Shown here piece after piece: positions 51,909 through 61,217 of a DNA stretch of 64,000 bases. The notes beneath the pieces are model-generated. The model did not search any database. It was given only the letters and a program-made list of their open reading frames with translations, and was not told where the DNA came from. The translations under genes were made by a program, and so were the position numbers. Source of the stretch: Thermomicrobium sp. CFH 73360 (GTDB lineage: Bacteria; Chloroflexota; Chloroflexia; Thermomicrobiales; Thermomicrobiaceae); contig NZ_JAMSLS010000003.1 of the NCBI RefSeq assembly GCF_023806465.1, positions 248,001 through 312,000 of the forward strand, in the 5' to 3' direction. Position 1 is the stretch's first letter. Each line of letters opens with the position of its first letter.

Positions 51909-52997
51909 GTGAGCTGGTACGAGCGGGCAATCCGACCGCTCCTGTTTCGGTTGGATCCCGAGTTTGCGCACGGTTTGGCGATTGAAGGGCTCGGAGTCGT
52001 CGGGCGACTTCCTGGGGGACCGGGGTTACTTCGTCGGCTGGCTGGTGCACCGGTGGATGAGCGGCTGCGGGTCGACTTTGGGCCGCTCTCGTTCCCAAAC
52101 CCGCTAGGGCTAGCGGCGGGGCTGGACAAGAACGGGGTAGCGGTGGCGGGGTGGTTTGCCCTCGGATTTGGGACAGTCGAAGTGGGTACGGTGACGCCAT
52201 GCCCGCAGCCCGGAAACCCGCGGCCGCGGCTCTGGCGGTTTCCTGAGCAGGAGGCGCTGGTCAATGCGTTGGGCTTTCCGAGTGCTGGAGCAGCGGCCGT
52301 GCGCGAGCGACTTCCCAGTCGACGGTTTCCCGGACCAGTCGGAATCAACGTGGGGAAGAACGCTGCAACGCCTCTGGAGCGAGCAACGGAGGACTACTGT
52401 GCAGTGCTGGCCACGCTGTGGGACGTGGCGGACTATGTGACCGTGAATGTCAGCTCGCCGAATACGCCGGGATTGCGGACATTGCAAGAGGTTGAGCGTT
52501 TGGAACCGGTGTTGGAGGCGGTTCAGGCGACAAACCGCCAGCTCGCGTCATTGCGTAGAGCGATGCTACGTCCGGTCCTGGTCAAGGTCTCGCTTGACCT
52601 CGAGCCTGCGGCACTGGTCGACCTCATCGCGCTGCTTGAGGCGTGTGGCGTGACGGGACTCATACTGGGAAATACGAGTACCGACCCATTGCTCCGTCCT
52701 CCCGGCGCGGAGCGCCTGCCTGGAGGGCTAAGCGGGAAGCCGCTGCGTCGGCGGGCGGCGGAGCTCCTGACGCGGGCGGCTGAGATCGCTGGGGAGCGCC
52801 TGTTGCTCGTGAGCGTGGGCGGAGTGATGACCGTAGAGGATGCGATCGAGCGTCTGCGGCTTGGGGCGCATCTGGTACAAGTGTGTACAGGATTGGTGTA
52901 CCGTGGACCGGGGTTTCCGGGCGCCATCCTCCGTGCTTTACTGGCTTCTCTGGACGAGGACGGTCTTCCCTCGGTCAAATTCCTCCGGGGACGGTGA
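51909..52997 (+). CDS. pyrD: Dihydroorotate dehydrogenase, class 2 (quinone)
   Basis: The protein has 362 residues from a GTG with GAGAGGGG upstream. The N-terminal helical segment (MSWYERAIRPLLFRLDPEFAHGLAIEGL) is the membrane-association region specific to class 2 enzymes. FMN and substrate motifs include NPLGLAAGLDKNG, GFGTVEVGTVTP, the catalytic-Ser loop NVSSPNTPGLR, and GLSGKPLRRRAAELL. It oxidises dihydroorotate to orotate with quinone in pyrimidine synthesis, at the inner face of the membrane. It is convergent with the MFS gene, 12 bp apart. Confidence 0.95.
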   Translation: MSWYERAIRPLLFRLDPEFAHGLAIEGLGVVGRLPGGPGLLRRLAGAPVDERLRVDFGPLSFPNPLGLAAGLDKNGVAVAGWFALGFGTVEVGTVTPCPQPGNPRPRLWRFPEQEALVNALGFPSAGAAAVRERLPSRRFPGPVGINVGKNAATPLERATEDYCAVLATLWDVADYVTVNVSSPNTPGLRTLQEVERLEPVLEAVQATNRQLASLRRAMLRPVLVKVSLDLEPAALVDLIALLEACGVTGLILGNTSTDPLLRPPGAERLPGGLSGKPLRRRAAELLTRAAEIAGERLLLVSVGGVMTVEDAIERLRLGAHLVQVCTGLVYRGPGFPGAILRALLASLDEDGLPSVKFLRGR

Positions 52998-53009
52998 AGG
53001 TGCGCGCAA

Positions 53010-54368
53010 TTATGTTCGGGTTGGGGCGGTAGTGGGGGAGAGGTGTTCCAGTGGGCGTCCACGCGTCTCTTCGCCGAGGAGCAGGACATTCCCCGCGATG
53101 ACGAAGAATACTGCCATGAAGAGCGCGAACACTGCGGGTTGGGAGAGTCCACCGTTGCTCAGGAGCCACGGAGTGAGGTAGGGAGCAATGATCCCAGCGA
53201 TACGACCAAAGCTCGCGGCTGCACCAGAACCAAAGCCGCGGAGCGTGGTTGGGTAGAGTTCCGGCGTATAGGTGTAGACGACCCCCCAAGCGCCGAGATT
53301 GAAAAACGAAAGGAGACAGCCCCAGAGAACGAGGATTGGGGCAGTACCGGCGTTGCCGAGCAACCAAGAGGCCAGCGCAGAACCGAGGAGATAGGCGACG
53401 AGCGTGGGCTTGCGTCCCCAGCGATCGACGAGGTAGGCGGCAGAAAAGTAGCCAGGGATCTGCGCGAGCGTGGTGATGAAGACGTAGGAGAAGCTCCGGG
53501 CCACCGTGAGACCGCGTTCGACGAGGAGCGAGGGGAGCCAAGTGAAGACGCCATAGTAGGCGAAGACGATGCCGAACCACAGGATCCAGAGCATGAGAGT
53601 CCGGCGCAGGAGCGGGCGGCTCCAGAGCAGACTGAATTGCTCCAGGAAAGAGGGGCGCTGCGGAACTGGTGTCGTGGCGACGGGGGCCGGAGTGACGCCG
53701 GCAGCGCGCTCAAACGCGCGCAGAACAGCAAGTGCCTCCTCATGACGTCCCACAATATCGAGGTACCGCGGTGACTCCGGGAGACGACGGCGGAGATACA
53801 CAGCGCTGAGTGCCGGTAAGGCGCCGATCAGAAAGGCGACACGCCAACCCCAGGAAGGGAGCTGCGGAGCGACAAGGAGCCCGACAATCGCGGCGAGAAT
53901 CCAACCGTAGGCCCAGAAACTCTCGAGAATGACCAGAAGACGACCACGGTGGCGGGCTGGAGCGAACTCGCTCACCAATGCCGCTGCAACCGGGAGCTCA
54001 CCGCCGAGGCCGATGCCGGTGAGGAAGCGGAAGAGGAGCAGTGAGGAGAAGTCCCAGGAGAGCGCGCTAAGGAAGGTGCCCAAGCTATAGAGTAGCAAGT
54101 TGGCGAGAAAGAGGGTGCGGCGACCGTAGCGATCCGCGAGGCGTCCGGCAAAGAGGGCGCCAAGGAACATACCCAGGAATCCGGCACTCGCAACGAGACC
54201 AAGCTGGGGGCGTGAAAGATCCCAGTCCCGTCCGAGGCTCACCAGGACGAAGGCGACCAGCCCCACGTCCATCGCATCGAACATCCAACCAAGCCCACTC
54301 AGCAGGACGATCCGCCAATGTTCCCGGCTCAGCGGGAGTTCATCGAGTCGTTGGCTTAGCGTCAGCAT
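53010..54368 (-). CDS. MFS transporter (metabolite/aromatic acid:H+ symporter type)
   Basis: About 452 residues with twelve membrane helices. The N-terminus (LTLSQRLDELPLSREHWRIVLLSGLGWMFDAMDVGLVAFVL) and loop 2-3 (GRLADRYGRRTLFLANLL) are typical of the NiaP/AAHS branch of the major facilitator superfamily. FLTGIGLGGELPVAAALVSEF and RRRLPESPRYL follow. It takes up a small organic acid or vitamin; the substrate is unknown. The ATG at 54368 starts the conserved region; longer versions of the frame upstream have no protein character. Confidence 0.9.
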   Translation of the reverse strand: MLTLSQRLDELPLSREHWRIVLLSGLGWMFDAMDVGLVAFVLVSLGRDWDLSRPQLGLVASAGFLGMFLGALFAGRLADRYGRRTLFLANLLLYSLGTFLSALSWDFSSLLLFRFLTGIGLGGELPVAAALVSEFAPARHRGRLLVILESFWAYGWILAAIVGLLVAPQLPSWGWRVAFLIGALPALSAVYLRRRLPESPRYLDIVGRHEEALAVLRAFERAAGVTPAPVATTPVPQRPSFLEQFSLLWSRPLLRRTLMLWILWFGIVFAYYGVFTWLPSLLVERGLTVARSFSYVFITTLAQIPGYFSAAYLVDRWGRKPTLVAYLLGSALASWLLGNAGTAPILVLWGCLLSFFNLGAWGVVYTYTPELYPTTLRGFGSGAAASFGRIAGIIAPYLTPWLLSNGGLSQPAVFALFMAVFFVIAGNVLLLGEETRGRPLEHLSPTTAPTRT

Positions 54369-54913
54369 TCGCCTGCATCCTCTACGGCCAGTAGCCTGCC
54401 TCCCGGTACCAGGGTACTCGGCAGAGGGGTCGACCGAAAGAGGCATTTGCCACCATGGTGAACAGAGGCGAACCGTTCTTTGGGGAAGCACTCGTTCGAT
54501 CGGGTTGGGTGTTGTTTGCGAGTCCAAAGCGACTGTGCCGCACAGCAGTGTCGAGCGATTATGCTGGTGCCAGATGGTGGTGCGGCTAACCGCAAAGCCC
54601 TTGCCTCTCCTGCGGTCAGGCGGCTGGAGAGCGCTCTATGAACCGTGGAGGTTTCGCTCAACGAACATACCAGAGATCTGGATGTATGCAGAGCGCAATC
54701 ACTGCTGGAGGAGCAGGAGTACCTTCGGAGGAGCAGGTGGTGTCCTGCGCCGCGCCGGCTGGCATGACCTATCCACCGCTGAAAGACGTTCTTGCCTCGT
54801 GTGAGGCGAGCCGGCCACTCGAGGCGTTGTGTGGTAGGGCTCGCACCATTGCGCGACGTGCGGTATGATGAGGTTGCTTTCCATCGGGGACGTGTGACTG
54901 CCAGGATAATGGG
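54369..54913. other. Divergent intergenic region (MFS / methyltransferase)
   Basis: About 545 bases with no convincing gene. Both divergent promoters must be here but no clear boxes were identified. Confidence 0.45.
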
Positions 54914-55474
54914 ATGGGGAGTGCGAGGCAACAGGAGCTCGGGCAACTCGCTCGGGAGGCGGGGGATGGTTGGTTGCTGCTTGCGCAGCTCGCACGGGTG
55001 ATTGTGCTCGCGGTGCGTGCGCAGCTCGTGCTGGAGGTCGGGATCGGGCCTGGCGTGGTCACGGCATGGATTGCCGATGCACTGGAGCGCACCGGAGGCC
55101 GCTTGGTGGCGCTCGAGTGGAAAAGTGAGACAATTGAGCGTGTCATGGAACGACTGGACGCACTCGGGCTGGCGGAGCGCGTGCAAATCCTGGAGGGGGA
55201 CGCGCACCAGACGATCCGCACGGTGGCGGGTCCGATCGACGTCATGTGGTTGGCGGCGGAACGCTCTGGGTACGCGGACTACCTCAGGGCAGTGAAGGGA
55301 AAGTTGCGGCCAGGCGCAGCGGTGATCGCAGAAGGGATGGCGAGTGAGGGTACGCGTGCGTTGCGTGAAGAGCTCTGGAGGGAGGGGGAGTTTGTGACCG
55401 TCGAACTTCCGGTGCGCGGCAGCGCTTTGATTGGGATCTACTGGCCGGAACGTGTGCGGGCGCTAAGCTCGTGA
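54914..55474 (+). CDS. Class I SAM-dependent methyltransferase (O-methyltransferase-like)
   Basis: The protein has 186 residues. The SAM-binding motif I is LVLEVGIGPGVVTAWIADAL (about residues 38-57), followed by the acidic strand GGRLVALEWKSETIERVMERL and AERVQILEGDAHQTIRTVAGPIDVMWLAAE. This resembles the small O-methyltransferase family 3 or PCMT-like fold. Family members methylate catechols or other hydroxyls, but nothing here fixes the substrate. It is probably co-transcribed with the GYD gene 16 bp downstream. The start has no strong ribosome binding site. Confidence 0.75.
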   Translation: MGSARQQELGQLAREAGDGWLLLAQLARVIVLAVRAQLVLEVGIGPGVVTAWIADALERTGGRLVALEWKSETIERVMERLDALGLAERVQILEGDAHQTIRTVAGPIDVMWLAAERSGYADYLRAVKGKLRPGAAVIAEGMASEGTRALREELWREGEFVTVELPVRGSALIGIYWPERVRALSS

Positions 55475-55490
55475 AGGGAGGGTACTGCGG

Positions 55491-55811
55491 ATGCCAATCT
55501 ATGTGATGTTGAGCAGTCTGACCGACGACGGGATGGAGACGTTGCACAAGCACCCTGAACGGATCAAGGAAGTGAATGCGGAGGTTGAACGGTTCGGGGT
55601 GAAAGTGTTGCACCAGTGGGCCGTGCTCGGGCCGTACGACTTCGTCAACATTGTGGAAGCGCCGGACAACGAGACCATCGCGCGGGTCTCAGTGGAGCTC
55701 GGTGCACGGGGAACCGTCAAGCTGATGACAATGCCAGCCATCCCAATCGATGACTTCATCGCGCGATTGAGAGAGGGGCAAGAAGAAAAAGAGGAGGACG
55801 AGGAGGACTAG
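55491..55811 (+). CDS. GYD domain protein
   Basis: This 106-residue protein matches the GYD family: MPIYVMLSSLTDDGMETLHKHPERI, then VKVLHQWAVLGPYDFVNIVEAPDNETIARVSVELGARGTVKLMTMPAIP, which contains the G-x-Y-D signature. It has a ferredoxin-like alpha/beta fold related to dimeric alpha-beta barrel proteins. Function is not known. The last 15 residues are a highly acidic tail (EEKEEDEED). AGGGAGG lies close before the ATG. Confidence 0.88.
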   Translation: MPIYVMLSSLTDDGMETLHKHPERIKEVNAEVERFGVKVLHQWAVLGPYDFVNIVEAPDNETIARVSVELGARGTVKLMTMPAIPIDDFIARLREGQEEKEEDEED

Positions 55812-55853
55812 GTCCCTGTGTCCGCAGAATGCTGAGGGGTGACGTAGACCGGC

Positions 55854-55894
55854 AAAAGAAAAAGCGGACGGAGCAAGATTCGTGCTCGCTCCGT
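55854..55894 (-). terminator. Rho-independent terminator of the Tad-like operon
   Basis: On the minus strand a 7-bp stem ACGGAGC/GCTCCGT (arms at 55888-55894 and 55868-55874) is followed by CCGCTTTTTCTTTTG. It lies 110 bp after the last TadG-like gene. In the plus direction only TTTCGTGTT follows, so termination there would be weaker. Confidence 0.55.
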
Positions 55895-56005
55895 TTCGTG
55901 TTCTGGAAGGAACAACTGATCTGGCTCGGACGGTTGAGCCCGCGTAAGTCCGTGTGGCGCTGAGAATACTTTGGGGACGATGCATTGCACTCAGCCGAAT
56001 TGTCC

Positions 56006-57337
56006 TCACTCGGAGTCTGGGGCGTTCGGCACAAGGACAACGGTGTTCCGGAAGGTATCGGTGACCTTTTGGTAGTCCACGATGAAGTTTGCTGTGCCCC
56101 TGACGATGAGATCTTTGACGATCACCTGACCTTGAACGGCGGTTCCATACGGATTGCCGTGCATGGTAACCCGAGAGCATGGAGCATAGAAAAGACCGCG
56201 GACGAAAAACTCGCCGTTGCCCTGGCTATCGAAGATCGAGCAATTAGCGATCCACACGGCAAGACCGGCGAGCCCCCCGGCGTACGGTGCGTTTTCGGGC
56301 GCTTTGAGGTGTAGCTCGCCGTTTTTCGGATCGATGATGCCGCCGGAACCAGTCACGTAGAGCATAACGCCTTGGCTTTCGAGTCGCGTATTGGTATTCC
56401 CGAGCTCGAGCCGCGTCCCATCCAGGAGTGCGACTGGGGCCGATCCCGTTGGGGTGCTCTCGCGAACAAAGCGGATAATGCGGGCTTGTGTACAAGGCCC
56501 ACCACCCTGTCCGCGAGGAAGATCCCGCGGTAACTCCAAGTTGCGGTAGAGCCCGGGACCAAGCACCACGGTCTCTGCGCACAGCGGGAGTGGTCGACAG
56601 ACAAGGGGTCCGGCGTAGTTCTCGCATGTTCGGCGGTACTCATAGTGGACGTCGTTCAGCGAGGGTGGACGAACGCGTCCGGCGAGGGGATCGGGGACGT
56701 AATCACCAAGTTCGGCGTTCAGACAGTCGTATTGCCAGGTGCCGTTTTGGTTGATCGTCCCTGCTGCATCGATGCAACCATCGACAATGAAGGTGACTGT
56801 ACCGCGGGTGTCGATTGCCGCATTCGAGCGGACGCTGGCACCGCGACCGCTGGGACCGCGCCCCCGGACAGAGATGTCAGTGGTGCCGTTGGCATAGATG
56901 CCAGGATCGGTGATGAGATCCTCGAGTGCAAGGAGCGCGTATTCCCCGGGCGCCTGGGTGATGCGTGCGGTGGCACGAGCGCTGACACGCAAGGTATCGG
57001 TGCCAAGCACCGGGAGGAAGAAAAGCGGGACACTGCGGTCAAGACGAACGCGGACTGTGTCGGGTCGCTGGACGGATATTGCGTCCGGAGGGATCGGCCC
57101 GGGGAAGCCGTTGGCTGTTGCGTAGGTCGTAGCGACCTGTGTCACCTGGGGATCAGTTGCAGTGCGTTTTAGGAGCTCGCGGGCGCCGGCGAGTGCGGCG
57201 GCATCCACGGCGTTCTGTGTGAGGCGGCGTTGGCTATAGAGGTACGCTGCATCAGTGCCGAGCGCAGCGAAACCAAGGAGAGGGACGAGCAGGAGCGCGA
57301 GGAGTGGTAGCACTTGTGCCGGCAGCTGATGGCGCAT
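56006..57337 (-). CDS. TadG-like protein with C-terminal beta-rich domain
   Basis: The protein has 443 residues. The N-terminus (LPLLALLLVPLLGFAALGTDAAYLYSQRRLTQNAVDAAALAGARELL) is the Tad/TadG pseudopilin-like membrane segment. Behind it is a long extracellular region with Gly/Asn-rich strands (GIYANGTTDISVRGRG, GVMLYVTGSGGIIDPKNGELHLKAPE, GNGEFFVRGLFYAPCSRVTMHGNPYGTAVQGQVIV) that looks like a short beta-helix, plus several cysteines. It is related in layout to the 58304-59935 protein. TadG proteins sit in the envelope in tight-adherence pilus systems. The last gene of the leftward set. Confidence 0.82.
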   Translation of the reverse strand: MRHQLPAQVLPLLALLLVPLLGFAALGTDAAYLYSQRRLTQNAVDAAALAGARELLKRTATDPQVTQVATTYATANGFPGPIPPDAISVQRPDTVRVRLDRSVPLFFLPVLGTDTLRVSARATARITQAPGEYALLALEDLITDPGIYANGTTDISVRGRGPSGRGASVRSNAAIDTRGTVTFIVDGCIDAAGTINQNGTWQYDCLNAELGDYVPDPLAGRVRPPSLNDVHYEYRRTCENYAGPLVCRPLPLCAETVVLGPGLYRNLELPRDLPRGQGGGPCTQARIIRFVRESTPTGSAPVALLDGTRLELGNTNTRLESQGVMLYVTGSGGIIDPKNGELHLKAPENAPYAGGLAGLAVWIANCSIFDSQGNGEFFVRGLFYAPCSRVTMHGNPYGTAVQGQVIVKDLIVRGTANFIVDYQKVTDTFRNTVVLVPNAPDSE

Positions 57338-57347
57338 CGGTGGCCCC

Positions 57348-57761
57348 CTAGTAATGGACGATCATCGTGCTGCTTGCGCGCAGAGTGATACTTCCTGCGG
57401 GGAATGCGAAGCCGACCAGGGGTCGGAAGGGATAACTGAGTTCCACTGTAACCCGCTCACCAGGTGCCAGTGAGCCCTGGAGCGTTATGGTGACACGCTC
57501 GGCGTTTGGGATAGAGAGTCGTCGCATGACGTGACCACGAACGCTGCTCGTTGTCGCCATCTGGCACGGCGGGTGTTGGGCACAAAGTTGGCCGTGGACA
57601 GCGGCGTAGCGTGCTCCTTCGCGAGCGGCATTGGTGAGTTCGCTATATACATAGAAGGCCCAGCCGGACTCCATCATGCCGAAGATGAACAAGAAGAGCA
57701 CCGGCGCAACGATTGCGAACTCGACGAGATTTTGACCGGTTCGAACAACGCGGCGCATCAT
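57348..57761 (-). CDS. TadE-like pseudopilin
   Basis: The protein has 137 residues. A short basic N-terminus leads into the TadE signature GQNLVEFAIVAPVLFLFIFGMMESGWAFYVYSELTNAAREGARYAAVHG, with the conserved Glu in the hydrophobic helix. The remainder is a small beta domain. TadE-type minor pseudopilins are processed by TadV-like prepilin peptidases and function in Flp/tad pilus assembly. It overlaps the preceding TadE gene by 4 bp and is 10 bp before the TadG-like gene. Confidence 0.9.
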   Translation of the reverse strand: MMRRVVRTGQNLVEFAIVAPVLFLFIFGMMESGWAFYVYSELTNAAREGARYAAVHGQLCAQHPPCQMATTSSVRGHVMRRLSIPNAERVTITLQGSLAPGERVTVELSYPFRPLVGFAFPAGSITLRASSTMIVHY

Positions 57762-58219
57762 GGGAGTACCCTCATCTCGGCGGTTCGGCGAATGACGAGT
57801 TGGTCGGCAAGTCGTTCGCCAGTCAGTGGGAGTGGTACTGGAAGGAGCGTCCGGGTGGACAGGCTGGCGGTGACCCGGACGGCCTCTGGCTTTCCGTTCT
57901 GGTAGATCACGCTTGAGGTCACCACGGGCTGGCTACCGAAGAGGAGCGGAAGTCCGGTCGCCTGGTACTCGGCTAGGGCGGCGACCTGGATACCGGCGGT
58001 ATCGGTGGCATTGGCCGTGGAGAGCGAGCCATAGTGGGCCCCCTCACGTGCCACATTCGTCAGGGCGATGCCGGCGTAGAGCAGACGCCCATAGTCAATG
58101 ACTGCAGCGAGGACGAGCAACAACACCAGAAGGCCGAGGGTGAACTCGACCAGTGATTGGCCAGCTTGCCCTGGGGCGCGGTCTCGTGCCACAGCGGAAG
58201 CCCTCTCGCGCATGCCCAT
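57758..58219 (-). CDS. TadE-like pseudopilin
   Basis: The protein has 153 residues with the same architecture as its neighbour: AGQSLVEFTLGLLVLLLVLAAVIDYGRLLYAGIALTNVAREGAHYGSL, then a beta-rich tail. The conserved Gln-Ser-Leu-Val-Glu-Phe sequence marks the TadE family. It overlaps the next tadE-like gene by 4 bp, so the two are translationally coupled and probably assemble together. Confidence 0.9.
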   Translation of the reverse strand: MGMRERASAVARDRAPGQAGQSLVEFTLGLLVLLLVLAAVIDYGRLLYAGIALTNVAREGAHYGSLSTANATDTAGIQVAALAEYQATGLPLLFGSQPVVTSSVIYQNGKPEAVRVTASLSTRTLLPVPLPLTGERLADQLVIRRTAEMRVLP

Positions 58220-58303
58220 GCAGAGAAAAGGATCGGCTGCGTGGCGTGCGGTGGGTAGAGTCGTTCGTACCCACGTAGGTGGCCTAAGACCAGGAGCAAG
58301 AGG

Positions 58304-59935
58304 CTATTCGATGAGCCAGACGGCTGGGCGAGTGATCATGACATGCTCCACTCGTTCCACGCGGATGTTTGTATTCCCGTTCGTCGCAAAGCGATAGACG
58401 ATCAGCTGTCCCCGAGCCCAGGTACCAGACGCGTTGCCGCTGAGTTCGAGTGTTCCGTTGGGGAGGTAAAGGATGCCGTTGACTTGTGCTCCGCTATTCC
58501 CGACCATGCGTAAGGTGTGAGAATTGCCACGGGCTTGGAAGATGACAAGGCCGGGTTGCATATTGGGATAGGGAAGTTTCGCAGGATCAGTGACGCCGCT
58601 GAGAACATATCGAGTATTTCCAACCACGTTGAAGGCTGAACCGGGACCGAAGAAGAACAGAACGTCTTGGCCGGTCACCGTCTGGTTGCCTTGGAGGCGC
58701 AAGGTTCCACCGTCAAAGTAGTAGAGGCCGGGCGGGATGACCGAATCGGTGTTGCCCGTCAGGGCGAAGTCCGAGTTGTCCAAATAGACGAGGACATCAC
58801 ATGGGAGGACATTCTGGAGGCCAAAGTTCCCCTGGACGGCAAAGGAACTATTCCGGAAGAGAAGACGGAACTCTTGCCCAGAGCCAGAACAGCTGGTTGG
58901 TTGTCCTTGCAAGACGAGCCGAACATTTCCGCCGATGGCGAACGAGCTACTTTCGAAGACATAGGTTCCGGGTGCCAGTGTGACTGTCGCGTTGCCACCG
59001 ACCGAGAAGCCGTTGCGGAAGTAATAGAAACCAGGACCGAGTGAGACGGAGCCGTTGCCAGTGTACAAGACCTGTCGGTCGAACTGATAGGTTCCGCCGG
59101 GGAAGATGAGCGACCCGTTGCCGCTGTAGCTCACGGTGTTGCTGTAGCGTCCCGGTGGGCAGGTCATCATGTTGCCGGAGGTCGTGCAATTCGCTGCCGC
59201 CCCACCAGGAGCTGAGGGGACGGTCGGCCGCGGAGGCTCGGGCATCGTCGCGAGCGGGTCGTCGACTGGTGTAAGGCCGGAACGCACGCCCTGTCCGGCC
59301 AGGAAACGGCAGTTGCCGGTCTGTGAGAATGAAAGTGCGGCGTCGACGGTGCCATCGGCTTGGAAGGTTCCATTGCCGACACAGCGCATACCACCGTTCG
59401 ACATCGCGCTTCCGCCTACGATCCGTACCCCCACGTTCCCGATGAGGTTCACCGCGTTCGGGTTGTCGTGTTCAAGGACGAGGAATGCATAGTCGGTCGG
59501 CTGTTGACCAACGCGAGCAGCGGCCTGGACAGTGGTACTCCAGGGGTTGGAGGAGAAGGCACTGAGGAAGAAGCGCTCGATATTGGCACGTGCGGTGACC
59601 CGCACCGAACGGGTCGCGGTATTCACCTCAACGCGGAATTCCGTCGGTGTGAGTCCCTCGTCTGGATCGTGATTGGCGAGGAGATTCTGTTCGAAGGCGC
59701 CTTGTGCCGCAGCGACGGCTTGGCCGTCAGTTTGGCCAGCGTAGAGTGCGCGAGCGCCGGCAAGAGCAGCCGCGTCGACGGCATTTTGGAGCAGGCGTCG
59801 CTCGGCATAGGCAAAGGCGACGTCGACTGCCAGGGCACTGAAGCCGAGCAGCACAAAGAGGGTGAGCGCCAAGAGGACAAGTGCTTGCCCAGCGCGAGCG
59901 TGTTGGCTTGGAGGTTGACGGTGATTGCACAGCAT
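58304..59935 (-). CDS. TadG-like protein fused to a long beta-helix-like repeat domain
   Basis: About 543 residues from the ATG at 59935 (GGAGAG upstream). Residues about 15-60 carry the Tad/TadG segment (GQALVLLALTLFVLLGFSALAVDVAFAYAERRLLQNAVDAAALAGARAL). The rest is built of roughly 20-residue Gly/Asn repeats (GNGSVSLGPGFYYFRNGFSVGGN, GNVRLVLQG, GNSGAQVNGILYLPNGTLELSGN), like a parallel beta-helix. No TadA ATPase, TadB/C or secretin is nearby. It is the first gene of the leftward pseudopilin set; the frame is open further upstream without protein character. Confidence 0.82.
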   Translation of the reverse strand: MLCNHRQPPSQHARAGQALVLLALTLFVLLGFSALAVDVAFAYAERRLLQNAVDAAALAGARALYAGQTDGQAVAAAQGAFEQNLLANHDPDEGLTPTEFRVEVNTATRSVRVTARANIERFFLSAFSSNPWSTTVQAAARVGQQPTDYAFLVLEHDNPNAVNLIGNVGVRIVGGSAMSNGGMRCVGNGTFQADGTVDAALSFSQTGNCRFLAGQGVRSGLTPVDDPLATMPEPPRPTVPSAPGGAAANCTTSGNMMTCPPGRYSNTVSYSGNGSLIFPGGTYQFDRQVLYTGNGSVSLGPGFYYFRNGFSVGGNATVTLAPGTYVFESSSFAIGGNVRLVLQGQPTSCSGSGQEFRLLFRNSSFAVQGNFGLQNVLPCDVLVYLDNSDFALTGNTDSVIPPGLYYFDGGTLRLQGNQTVTGQDVLFFFGPGSAFNVVGNTRYVLSGVTDPAKLPYPNMQPGLVIFQARGNSHTLRMVGNSGAQVNGILYLPNGTLELSGNASGTWARGQLIVYRFATNGNTNIRVERVEHVMITRPAVWLIE

Positions 59936-60101
59936 CGGGAATGCTCTCCAACGGGCCGCAATCCTCCAAGTGCACTCTACGGTTGTCACCTGCGGTGCGA
60001 TAGGGTAAGAAGTACCGATTCGGCCATCAATATGCGAAGACAGGTGACGGAGGAGCGGACAGGGCGTGGATCCGGGTAGTAAGATGCAGGGCGGTGAGCG
60101 A

Positions 60102-61217
60102 ATGGAGTGGGACATGACTGATCCGCGAATCACACAATGGGCAAAGGTGTTAGTTGACTATTCCCTTGCCGTTCAGCCAGAGCAGTTGGTGGTCATCAGT
60201 GGGACACCGTTGGCAGCGCCGCTGATCCGTGAGGTCTTTCGGCTCGTGCTGGAACGTGGTGCCTATCCAGTTGTACAAGTGACGTTGCCGGGATTGGCAG
60301 AAATTTTGTTCAAGGAAGGGAGTGACCGTCAGCTTCGCTTCATTTCTCCAGACGAGCGACTGGGGCCGGAGCAGGCGGATGCGTTGCTGCGGATCCTGAG
60401 TGAGAGCAACACCAAAGCGCTCACGGGTGTCGATCCAAGTCGGCAACAGCTGCACCAGCGAGCGCGTACGGAGCTCCGGCAAACGTATCTCGAGCGGGCA
60501 GCTGCGGGTGCGCTCAACTGGTGCGTCACGCTCTATCCCACGGAAGCCTACGCGCAGGATGCTGAGATGTCGCTGGCCGAGTATGAGGGGTTTGTGTTGC
60601 GGGCTGGTTTTCTCGATCAGGAGGATCCCGTTGCGGCCTGGCAGGAGCAGGCACGGGAACAGGCGCGGATTATCGAGTGGCTGTCGGACAAGCGGGAGGT
60701 GCACATCCGGGCGCCGGATACGGACCTACGCCTCTCCATCGCGGGGCGGCGGTTTGTGAATGCAGACGGGCGGAAGAACTTTCCCGATGGGGAGATTTTC
60801 ACCGGTCCAGTCGAAGACTCGGTGGAAGGAACGATTCGCTTCACTTATCCCTCCATGGTGCAAGGTCGGCAAGTTGAGGATATCCGCTTACGCTTCGAAG
60901 GGGGACGGGTCGTTGAGGCGAGTGCAGCGCGGAACGAAGCGTTCCTTCACCGCATGCTGGAAACGGATGAGGGGGCACGCTACGTTGGCGAGTTTGCCTT
61001 CGGGCTGAACCGAGCGATCACCCGGTTTACTGGGAATATCCTCTTCGACGAGAAGATTGGCGGGACGCTCCATTTGGCGATTGGTGCGGGGTATCCCGAG
61101 ACGGGGAGCCGTAACCGCTCAGCGGTGCACTGGGACATGATCTGTGACCTCCGCCGGGACAGCGAGGTGTGGATCGACGGCCAATTGTTCATGAAGGACG
61201 GGGAAGTTCTGATTTAG
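60102..61217 (+). CDS. M29-family aminopeptidase (aminopeptidase T-like)
   Basis: About 371 residues. The N-terminal domain begins MTDPRITQWAKVLVDYSLAVQPEQLVVISGTPLAAPLIREVF. The C-terminal metal-binding region has EGTIRFTYPSM, ASAARNEAFLHRMLETDEGARYVGEFAFGLN and HLAIGAGYPETGSRNRSAVHWDMICDLR, carrying the Glu/His/Tyr/Asp cobalt or zinc ligands of thermophilic aminopeptidase T. It releases N-terminal residues in the cytoplasm. ATG codons at 60084, 60102 and 60114 and a GTG at 60066 are all possible starts. It overlaps the convergent anti-sigma gene by 4 bp. Confidence 0.9.
   Translation: MEWDMTDPRITQWAKVLVDYSLAVQPEQLVVISGTPLAAPLIREVFRLVLERGAYPVVQVTLPGLAEILFKEGSDRQLRFISPDERLGPEQADALLRILSESNTKALTGVDPSRQQLHQRARTELRQTYLERAAAGALNWCVTLYPTEAYAQDAEMSLAEYEGFVLRAGFLDQEDPVAAWQEQAREQARIIEWLSDKREVHIRAPDTDLRLSIAGRRFVNADGRKNFPDGEIFTGPVEDSVEGTIRFTYPSMVQGRQVEDIRLRFEGGRVVEASAARNEAFLHRMLETDEGARYVGEFAFGLNRAITRFTGNILFDEKIGGTLHLAIGAGYPETGSRNRSAVHWDMICDLRRDSEVWIDGQLFMKDGEVLI

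Noticed and set aside
59936-60101. TTGTCA-N17-TAAGAA as a promoter for the aminopeptidase gene
   Set aside because: The -10 box matches only three of six consensus bases, too weak to annotate.
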